DNA of 64,000 nucleotides, from positions 175,374-239,373 of the forward strand of contig CAWEQO010000015.1 in assembly GCA_963811225.1 (NCBI GenBank). Direction: 5' to 3'. Shown one piece after another: positions 17,956 to 24,433 of the stretch. The notes beneath the pieces are model-generated. The model did no database searches, was not told the origin of the DNA, and was given only the letters and a program-made list of their open reading frames with translations. Within the stretch, counting starts at the first letter, position 1. Each line of letters opens with the position of its first letter. Both the position numbers and the translations under genes were made by a program. Origin of the DNA: CAWEQO01 sp963811225. GTDB lineage: Bacteria > Chloroflexota > Anaerolineae > Anaerolineales > Anaerolineaceae.

Positions 17956-17981
17956 AAAAGGGCGGTTATAACCACCCTTTT
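17956..17981. terminator. Bidirectional terminator between convergent genes
   Basis: Inverted repeat of about 12 bp with one mismatch, flanked by an A-run on the left and TTTT on the right. It can therefore terminate both the MBL gene (+) and the HNH gene (-). Confidence 0.7.
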
Positions 17982-17996
17982 CATTGTTCGTCTTCG

Positions 17997-18500
17997 TTAC
18001 CAACCGTTCAGGTAAGGCTCCCACTCTGCGCACTCTTTGAGATGCCTTCCGAAAATATACATTGCAGAACTGGGCGGCTCTTTGGGTACGTGCAGCAAGG
18101 CCATCCTGACTTCTTCCAGCGTGCGCCCGCCTTTACGGTGATTGCAAAGCGAGCAGGCCGCGACGACGTTCGTCCAGACCTGCTGCCCACCTAAGTGCCG
18201 TGGAATGACGTGATCGATCGTCAGATCGGAAGTGTGCTTGCCGCAGTACTGGCAGGTATAGTTGTCGCGGCGGAAGATTTCTCTGCGCGTGAGTTTCACC
18301 TGTGGCCGGGGGCGGTGTACCATATTTTCGAGTCGGATCACCGAGGGACGCGGGTAAACAGAATTGGCCGTGCGGATGTGTCCCCTTCCATTCACCACCA
18401 TCGATGCCTTCTCGGTCAGAATGAGCCCGATCGCCCGCCGCAGGTGACAAACATTGATCGGCTCAAAGTTTGCGTTTAGCACCAATACGGTCTCTGACAT
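17997..18500 (-). CDS. HNH endonuclease family protein
   Basis: A 167-residue protein. The N-terminal half (ETVLVLNANFEPINVCHLRR) is the conserved lead-in found in the stand-alone HNH family common in actinobacteria, cyanobacteria and Chloroflexota. The nuclease core follows, with a CQYCG zinc-type pair, LTIDHVIPRHLGG (the His-x5-His/Asn region) and a second Cys pair CSLCNHRKGG. All catalytic residues of the HNH motif appear intact. Biological role is unknown; such proteins are chromosomal and usually not part of a restriction operon. The gene has its own extended -10 upstream, and a long palindrome lies between that -10 and the start codon. Confidence 0.9.
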   Translation of the reverse strand: MSETVLVLNANFEPINVCHLRRAIGLILTEKASMVVNGRGHIRTANSVYPRPSVIRLENMVHRPRPQVKLTRREIFRRDNYTCQYCGKHTSDLTIDHVIPRHLGGQQVWTNVVAACSLCNHRKGGRTLEEVRMALLHVPKEPPSSAMYIFGRHLKECAEWEPYLNGW

Positions 18501-18515
18501 ACCAGCTCCATTTAG

Positions 18516-18590
18516 AACAGCGCAGGCAGTGGTGTTTTCGGGAACGCCGCAGCCGCGGCGCTTCTCAAAAACACCACTGCCTGCGCTGTT
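18516..18590. repeat. Long palindrome in the 5' region of the HNH gene
   Basis: Perfect 23-bp arms (18516-18538 and 18568-18590) enclose a GC-rich, partly complementary 29-base centre. It lies between two divergently transcribed genes and therefore cannot be an ordinary 3' terminator for either. Confidence 0.9.
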
Positions 18591-18604
18591 ACTCCATTTC
18601 CAAA

Positions 18605-18613
18605 ATTATAGCA
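18605..18613 (-). promoter_or_regulatory. Extended -10 promoter element for the HNH gene
   Basis: On the minus strand this reads TGCTATAAT, a consensus extended -10. The same nine bases occur upstream of two other minus-strand genes in the window (40317 and 49850). No good -35 is seen, as expected for extended -10 promoters. The predicted transcript would include the palindrome at 18516-18590. Confidence 0.5.
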
Positions 18614-18699
18614 CGAGTTTTCGATTCGTTCTCGTTCCTGGAAGTAGAATAAGCGCATGCCGGGAACATTTAACAGAGGGCTAACGGAAAGGGGAAACG

Positions 18700-19605
18700 A
18701 TGAAAGTGATGATCTCAGGAGGAACAGGTTTGATCGGCCGGGCCTTGATCCAGCGCTTGCTGCCGGCCGGGCATGAGGTCTGGGTGCTCAGCCGCAGCCC
18801 CGGGCGCTCAGGGCTGCCGGAGCCGGTCCACGTGCTTCAATGGGACGCGCGCACCTCAGCCGGTTGGATCCGGGAGTTCGAGCAGATGGACGCCATCGCC
18901 AACCTGGCAGGCGAGAACCTTGGCGCCGGGTATTGGACGTCTGGACGCAAGCAGCGCATCATCGACAGCCGCTTGCACGCCGGGGACGCGTTCGTCGAAG
19001 CCTTCCGTCAGGCGGAGCGCAAGCCGGGCGTGATCATCCAGGCATCGGCCATCGGCTATTACGGCGAGAACAGCGGCAATAAGGTGCTGTCGGCCGAATC
19101 ACCGCCGGGGGACGATTTCCTGGCGCAGATGTGCGTGGCCTGGGAGCGCTCCACACAACCGGTGGAGGATCTGGGGGTGCGCCGGGTCATCGTCCGCTCG
19201 GGCCTGGTGCTCGCCAAAGGAGCCGACTTACTGCAGCGCTTGTTATTCCCCTTCAACCTGTTCGTCGGAGGACCTTTGGGCGGCGGGCATCAGTGGTGGT
19301 CCTGGATCCATATGGATGATGAAGTCGGCGCGCTGCAGTTCCTGATGGAGAATCAACAAGCCAGCGGTCCATTCAATTTGACCGCCCCCCACCCGGTGCA
19401 AATGGCCGAGTTCGGGCGCACCCTGGCGCAGATCATCGCTCGCCCGTACTGGTTCCCGGTGCCGAAGTTCGGCCTGCGCCTTGTGTTAGGCGAGATGAGC
19501 ACGCTGGTGCTGAGCAGCCAGCGTGCCCTGCCTGTCCGCTTACAGCAACTGGGCTACCCATTCAAGTTCGAGCGCTTGCGCTCGGCTTTGGAAGATGTGC
19601 TATAA
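18700..19605 (+). CDS. TIGR01777 family NAD(P)-dependent epimerase-like protein
   Basis: A 301-residue SDR-fold protein. The N-terminal Rossmann motif MISGGTGLIGRALIQ, then VWVLSRSPG, and IANLAGENL are the TIGR01777/YfcH pattern. ASAIGYYGENSG replaces the usual YxxxK active-site region and AWERSTQPVEDLGVR follows. The C-terminal block (FNLTAPHPVQMAEFGRTLA) and a DUF1731-like end complete the family. Physiological substrate is unknown. An AAAGGGGAAACG ribosome site precedes the start. The stop overlaps the 3' end of the convergent gene by six bases. Confidence 0.9.
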   Translation: MKVMISGGTGLIGRALIQRLLPAGHEVWVLSRSPGRSGLPEPVHVLQWDARTSAGWIREFEQMDAIANLAGENLGAGYWTSGRKQRIIDSRLHAGDAFVEAFRQAERKPGVIIQASAIGYYGENSGNKVLSAESPPGDDFLAQMCVAWERSTQPVEDLGVRRVIVRSGLVLAKGADLLQRLLFPFNLFVGGPLGGGHQWWSWIHMDDEVGALQFLMENQQASGPFNLTAPHPVQMAEFGRTLAQIIARPYWFPVPKFGLRLVLGEMSTLVLSSQRALPVRLQQLGYPFKFERLRSALEDVL

Positions 19606-20049
19606 AGTTCCGTGCTGCCTATGATGGGAAGCCGCTCGCACTTTCGGCTGGTACAGGATTACCAGCAGGGCGATATTTGCCACCACCCAAATGCTGGCCG
19701 GGAGCAGGAAAATATCGAAGCCGATGACGCCCAGGATCACTCCCTGGATGGCGTCTAGCAGGCCGATGACCCCGAATGCCAGCGCCAGCTTCCAACCGGT
19801 GCTGGTCTTCTTATAGAACTCGATCGCCACTGGAAACACCGCCAGGCTCAGGGTATAGTCAAAGAAGGGCGGCAGCAGTCTCAGGAAATCATGTGGCACG
19901 GGCAGCCCCAACAGCGGCACACGCGCATACCCGGCGATCACCGCCACAATCCCTGTCGTTCGAAAGATCTGCGCCACGATCAACACGGTTGCCGTAATGA
20001 AGTAAACGTTGGTATGCGTGGATCGCAGGACGTGTTTTGATTGCGTCAT
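19600..20049 (-). CDS. Small integral membrane protein, four predicted helices
   Basis: I do not recognise a named family. The 149-residue protein has four hydrophobic segments: NVYFITATVLIVAQIF, a second around the FLRLLPPFFDYTLSLAVFP region, ALAFGVIGLLDAIQGVILGV and ASIWVVANIALLVILY. Polar residues and a basic C-terminus (PKVRAASHHRQ) suggest a cytoplasmic end. It follows the MFS gene by 11 bases on the same strand and has an AGGAGG site at good spacing, so it is probably the second gene of that operon and may assist or accompany the transporter. Confidence 0.6.
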   Translation of the reverse strand: MTQSKHVLRSTHTNVYFITATVLIVAQIFRTTGIVAVIAGYARVPLLGLPVPHDFLRLLPPFFDYTLSLAVFPVAIEFYKKTSTGWKLALAFGVIGLLDAIQGVILGVIGFDIFLLPASIWVVANIALLVILYQPKVRAASHHRQHGTL

Positions 20050-20060
20050 TTTGAACCTCC

Positions 20061-21320
20061 TTATTTATTTCCTCCTGCCAATTTTTCAGCAGCAGGCGAA
20101 TGCCGCAGCGATAACATCGCCAAAATGCCAACCAGTGGGCCTAGCGCCAGGAACGAAAACGCCCAGGACCAGCCGACCAGGTTTTGCAGGGATGGTATCA
20201 GGCGAATCGTGATCATGGTCAGCAGGAAGCCCAGGCTGGTTTGCACGGTCAGCGCCGTACCGATGTAGCCTTTCTTGGAAAGCTCGCTGACCGCCGCGCT
20301 GAATTGTGCCGAATCGGCCACGACCGCGAAGCCCCAAATCAGGCACAACGCCACCAGCAGGATCGGGTGAGCGCCAAACAGGAAGCCAACCAGCAGCGCA
20401 CAGCTTCCGCTGACGGCCAGGGACGCAATCGTAAGCGTCGTCCGTCCCCAGCGGTCGGCCAGGATTCCGGCCAGCAGGCTGCCGAGCCCCCCGGCCGCGA
20501 TGACCATGAATGCCGTCAGGCTGGCCCAGGCAGGGCGTATGCCTCGCAGGCTGAAGCTGGCGACCAAAAAGGCCGCGATCCAGGCCCACATGGCGAACAA
20601 TTCCCACATGTGCCCCAGATAACCCAGGATGACCAGGCGCAGCGAGCGCACTCGAAAGACTTCACCCGCATACCGCCAGTTGAATCGGGGCGTGCGTGAC
20701 TGGTAAGGCCCTTCGTGCACGAACAGGATCGCCAGCAGGCCGCCCGCGCCCGCCAGCACAGCCCCGATTTCCAGCACCTGCCGCCAGTTTTCCATCCCGG
20801 TCAGTGTGTTGAGCAGATGCGGGAAGGCTGTTCCCAGGGTAAGCGCCCCTACCAGCAGGCCGATCCCCAGGCCGCGGTCGGCTTTGGTCCATGTGGCCAT
20901 GATTTTCATGCCAACTGGGTAGACGCCCACCAGCACCAGCCCGGTCAGGAACCGCAAGGCCAGAGCCGGGACCAGCCCGTTCACGGTCAGTGGGATCAGG
21001 CCGGTGCAAATCGCAGCCAGAAAGGCAGTGACGGCAAACAGCCGCCGGGATGAGACCCGGTCGGCCAGATTGAGCAGCGCCGAAGCGACCGATCCGACCA
21101 CAAACCCGGCCTGGACCGACATGGTCAGCCAGGCCCGGCCGGAGTTGGATAGGCCCCAGGCCGAGGTCAATGGGCTGACCACCGCGGATGCCGAGAACCA
21201 GGTCCCCATGGCTAGCAGCTCGGCCAATGAAAGAAGGATCAATACCTTCCACTTTCCGGCAAGCGTTGGTTCACCTGCCGGTTTACTTCCGATTTGATTC
21301 ATTTTGAATTTTTGATCCAT
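20061..21320 (-). CDS. MFS transporter
   Basis: A 419-residue major facilitator with 12 hydrophobic segments. The first half begins LILLSLAELLAMGTWFSASA and contains the cytoplasmic loop between helices 2 and 3 (NLADRVSSRRLFAVTAFLAA), the motif A position. The second half repeats it as GILADRWGRTTLTIASLAV, a canonical motif A. The family moves small solutes using proton coupling; nitrate, cyanate or drug transport cannot be separated by eye. Start ATG 21320 follows GGGAGGA. A consensus promoter and an intrinsic terminator lie in its leader, so expression is likely controlled by attenuation. Confidence 0.85.
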   Translation of the reverse strand: MDQKFKMNQIGSKPAGEPTLAGKWKVLILLSLAELLAMGTWFSASAVVSPLTSAWGLSNSGRAWLTMSVQAGFVVGSVASALLNLADRVSSRRLFAVTAFLAAICTGLIPLTVNGLVPALALRFLTGLVLVGVYPVGMKIMATWTKADRGLGIGLLVGALTLGTAFPHLLNTLTGMENWRQVLEIGAVLAGAGGLLAILFVHEGPYQSRTPRFNWRYAGEVFRVRSLRLVILGYLGHMWELFAMWAWIAAFLVASFSLRGIRPAWASLTAFMVIAAGGLGSLLAGILADRWGRTTLTIASLAVSGSCALLVGFLFGAHPILLVALCLIWGFAVVADSAQFSAAVSELSKKGYIGTALTVQTSLGFLLTMITIRLIPSLQNLVGWSWAFSFLALGPLVGILAMLSLRHSPAAEKLAGGNK

Positions 21321-21403
21321 CTGATTCCTCCCTTCCGGACAGATCCCGACTTTGCGCCGGCCTCATTTGTCTCCCTTGTGAGCTGTTCCGACCCTATCGA
21401 TGA

Positions 21404-21438
21404 TAAAAAAAGAACAGGCGCAGGCTTCGCTGTTCTTT
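21404..21438 (-). terminator. Intrinsic terminator inside the MFS leader (attenuator candidate)
   Basis: On the minus strand an AAGAACAG/CTGTTCTT stem (21411-21437) is followed directly by a run of T (21404-21411 on the complement). It lies 84 bases upstream of the MFS start and about 110 bases after the predicted transcription start. A second hairpin (arms 21443-21449 and 21457-21463) precedes it and competes with an alternative AACTGC/GCAGTT pairing. Confidence 0.65.
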
Positions 21439-21519
21439 GAAAGACTGCAAATGAACTGCAGTCAGAGGGCAGTTGGATGGGGCGGTTCGAAGGTTGGTGG
21501 AATTCAGCTCACTATTCTA

Positions 21520-21548
21520 TATATAACATTTAATATATCAATTGTCAA
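21520..21548 (-). promoter_or_regulatory. Consensus sigma-70 promoter of the MFS operon leader
   Basis: Minus strand: TTGACA (21548-21543), 17-base spacer, TATATA (21525-21520). This is the best -35/-10 pair I found in the window. The predicted start is near 21513. Confidence 0.7.
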
Positions 21549-21678
21549 AATAATCTGGCCGGCCTGCTCTTGCTGTCGTATTACGAGGCTCCAACCTTGA
21601 GATCCTTTGGATCGGACCGCAGCATTGAAATGCGGTACAATTGGCGAACCATACCTTAAACCGAGGTAAACATTCTCC

Positions 21679-22990
21679 ATGAGAAAGAAATGGATTGAAG
21701 CGCTGGCGGCGCTGTTGGTCGCGCTGGCTTGCATTATGGCGGTTGACCGGTTGACCAACCGCCTGGACCACGTCGAAGGTCATGCCTGGGATTTCGTGTA
21801 CTACATCGATATGGCCGAGCACGGCCTGAGCGGCAACGATCAACTCGTGTCGCCCTATGCTTACCGTTGGCTAACTCCACTCATCGCCGGTTTCATCAGC
21901 CAGACCTTCCACCAGCCAACCTACGTTGGTTTTCGAACTCACCGCCTACGTTGGCCTGGCCGCCATGCTGGTGGGGGTCTACTTCTTTGGCCGCCGTTTC
22001 CGCGCCCGCTACCTGACGGCATTGATGCTCATGCTCGTGCCGGTGTTGGGCCTGTTCAATATCAAGTTCCTGCTGTTCAACTCCTTCCGTCCGGACCAGT
22101 TAGCCTATCCGCTGATGGTGTTCGCCATCCTGTCCCTGCTCGACCGGCATTGGGGCCTGGCCCTGGTTCTTTCCCTGATTGGGCTGCAGTCTCGTGAATA
22201 TTTGATCATCCCGCCGCTCATCATCCTGTTCGAGGCGCTGCGTGCCTGGCGCAAAGGAGAGCTGAGCTTGAAGGGTTGGTTGGGTTGGTCTGCCCTGGTG
22301 GGGGTGACGGTGGGCATTGCGGTGATCGTGCCTCGCTTGGTGATCCCGGTGGCGTTCACCCAACAGATCCTCGACCCTTTCCACGACAAGCATTTCCTGA
22401 AGAAGTTCATCACCTTGCCGCTCAACTGGAAGCGAGACGCGAACATCCTCTTCAATATTGTGGCCTACTGGATGCCGTTCTTGATCCTGTTCACCTCGGC
22501 CCGCTTCCGGCACGCCTGGAGCCAGCTTCGCCGCTTTTACGCCTGGTTCGCCATCTACCTGGGCATGTGCCTGTTCGCTATGATGTACGGCGGCGCCGAT
22601 TTCGAGCGCTTTGCAACCTTCTTCTTCATCCCGCAGGCCTTCCTGTTGGTGTACTTCTTCATGCAAGACGTGCACCTGTACGAGATCCTCTACCTGATCG
22701 GCGCGATGGTCATCTTCAATCGCCTGACTTACCTGATCCCCATCTGGGATTTCAACGCCTATCTCGACTTTTACGGCGGCTACGGCGACCACATCAATCT
22801 CAATGCCCTGGCGCGCTGGGTGGAGCTGGGCGGTTTCATCGTCCTCGGACAGCTCTGGCGCAGCCTGATCGCACTGGTGCCCGCCTGGCAGGGCATGACG
22901 CTGGTGTGGCTGTCTCGTAGGTTCGAAGAGCGCTTCCTGGAGCGCTTGCCCGGATTGAATCGCGGCAAGGTCAGAGAAAATCCGTTATAA
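21679..22990 (+). pseudogene. Polytopic membrane protein (glycosyltransferase-like), split by a one-base frameshift
   Basis: Two overlapping frames make one protein of about 436 residues. The first (ATG 21679) gives a signal anchor, MAVDRLTNRLDH, GHAWDFVYYIDMAEHGLS, SPYAYRWLTPLIAGFI and QPTYVGF before losing sense. The second frame resumes with ELTAYVGLAAMLVGVYFFGR and runs through eight or more further membrane helices to 22990. Reading GGTTTT then skipping one C near 21934 joins them without loss. YAYRWLTPLIAGFI, LLVPVLG-type helices and FRPDQLAYPLMVF resemble polytopic GT-C or EpsG-like proteins, but no donor-binding motif is firm. The shift lies beside a T4 run, so a sequencing indel is plausible. 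Confidence 0.6.
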
Positions 22991-23014
22991 TTTGCACACT
23001 TTGGTGCATGCCTG

Positions 23015-23106
23015 AGAAGTCAGGCCCTCACACCCTTCAGCCCGCGCCCTTAAGCACTGGGCGAGAGTTGGGGAAGCGCCCGCTAAGGGTGTAAGGGCTT
23101 GATTTC
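23015..23106. repeat. Imperfect long hairpin upstream of tyrS
   Basis: Outer arms of about 22 bases (23015-23036 against 23085-23106) pair with two G-U pairs and one mismatch, followed by a GC-rich interior. It lies between the membrane protein stop and the tyrS ribosome site. TATAAT at 22986-22991 overlaps the preceding stop and could start a tyrS transcript containing this hairpin. Confidence 0.55.
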
Positions 23107-23142
23107 TGGGGTGTGCCGGAATGAATTTTTGTGGAGGCGGAA

Positions 23143-24357
23143 ATGAACGTCGAAGAACAGGTTGCATTCTTGATGCAAGGGACCGAATACGGGGATGAGG
23201 CCGTCAAGCAGGCCATGACGGAAGAACTGCGCCAGCGCTTGATCCAGGTGCAAAAAGAGGGTCGTCCGCTGCGGGTCTATGCTGGCTTCGATCCCCGCAA
23301 GGCAGACCTGCACCTGGGGCATACGATCCCCATGCGCAAGCTGCGCCAGTTCCAAGACCTGGGCCACGATGTGACCTTCGTGATCGGCACCTACACTTCG
23401 ATGATCGGCGACCCGAGCGACAAGGACGTGCTGCGGCCGCGCCTGACCGATGAAGAGGTGGCGGAGAACGCCCGTACCTACGCCGAGCAAGCCTTCCGCA
23501 TCCTCGACCGCGAGAAAACCAAGATCGTCTACAACGCCGACTGGCTTTCCAAACTCTCCTTTGCCGACCTGATCCACCTGGCCTCGAATTTCACCGTCCA
23601 GCAGTTCTTGACCCGTGAAAACTTCAAGCTGCGCTGGGATAAGGGTGAGGCCATCTACCTGCATGAGACCTTCTATGCCTTAATGCAGGGCTACGACGCC
23701 TACCACTTGCGCGCCGACGTTCAGGTGGGCGGTACGGATCAACTCTTCAACATCATGACAGCCGCGCGCAAGATCATGACGTTTTTGGGCGAGAAGCCCA
23801 ACATCCCGGTCATTATGGGCATCCTGCCGGGTACCGACGGCGTGGTGCGCATGAGCAAGTCTCTGGGCAACCACATCCCGATCTACACCAATGCCGAGGA
23901 CATGTACGGCAAGACCATGAGCATCCCCGACTTCGCCATGCCGCTCTACTTCCGCCTGGCCACCGATTGGACACCCCCTAAGGTCGAACAGATGGAAAAG
24001 GACCTGGCTTCCGGTCAGCTTCACCCGCGCGACGCCAAGATGCAGCTGGCTTTCGAAGTGGCCCGCCTGTTCTACGATGAGGAGCAAGCCAAACAGGCGC
24101 AGGATGCCTTTATTCAGTTGTTCCAGAAGGGCGCCATGCCCGAGGACATGCCTGAGTACCACCTGGACGGCGGACAAAACATTCTGGATGTGCTGGTGGA
24201 TGCCGACCTGGTCAGCAGCAAGAGCGAAGGCCGTCGCCTTATGAGCCAGAACGGCGTCAAACTCGATGGCGAGCCCCTGACCGACCCCACCACCTCCATC
24301 GACAGCGAGGGCGTCCTCCAGGTTGGTAAGCGCCATTTTGTGCGGTTAGTGAAGTAA
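23143..24357 (+). CDS. tyrS: Tyrosyl-tRNA synthetase
   Basis: Class I synthetase that charges tRNA-Tyr. The ATP-binding HLGH variant of HIGH is in ADLHLGHTIPMRKL (residue about 65) and the KMSKS loop is RMSKSLGNHI (about 245). VGGTDQLFN is the tyrosine/ATP site, and the C-terminal 60 residues form an S4 domain (LVDADLVSSKSEGRRLMSQN). The extended N-terminus and sequence pattern fit the TyrZ-like type-2 group rather than E. coli-type TyrS. GGAGG at 23133-23137 directs initiation at ATG 23143; the in-frame GTG at 23131 overlaps this site. No T-box motif is apparent in its leader. Confidence 0.95.
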   Translation: MNVEEQVAFLMQGTEYGDEAVKQAMTEELRQRLIQVQKEGRPLRVYAGFDPRKADLHLGHTIPMRKLRQFQDLGHDVTFVIGTYTSMIGDPSDKDVLRPRLTDEEVAENARTYAEQAFRILDREKTKIVYNADWLSKLSFADLIHLASNFTVQQFLTRENFKLRWDKGEAIYLHETFYALMQGYDAYHLRADVQVGGTDQLFNIMTAARKIMTFLGEKPNIPVIMGILPGTDGVVRMSKSLGNHIPIYTNAEDMYGKTMSIPDFAMPLYFRLATDWTPPKVEQMEKDLASGQLHPRDAKMQLAFEVARLFYDEEQAKQAQDAFIQLFQKGAMPEDMPEYHLDGGQNILDVLVDADLVSSKSEGRRLMSQNGVKLDGEPLTDPTTSIDSEGVLQVGKRHFVRLVK

Positions 24358-24365
24358 AGTGAGTC

Positions 24366-24422
24366 GAGAATAGAAAGCAGAGAGCAGTTGCCGCCGGCAA
24401 CTGCTCTCTGCTTTCTATTCTC
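24366..24422. terminator. 28-bp perfect palindrome between convergent tyrS and the SEDS-PBP gene
   Basis: Arms 24366-24393 and 24395-24422 are exact complements with a single spacer base. Because the two flanking genes converge, it may serve as a shared 3' hairpin. Its outer arm shares GAGAATAGAAA with the palindrome at 36887. Confidence 0.65.
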
Positions 24423-24433
24423 AACTCTTTTTC

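Noticed and set aside
22985..23142. T-box leader in front of tyrS
   Set aside because: A hairpin is present, but no AGGGUGGNACCGCG-type antiterminator and no specifier-loop arrangement could be found.
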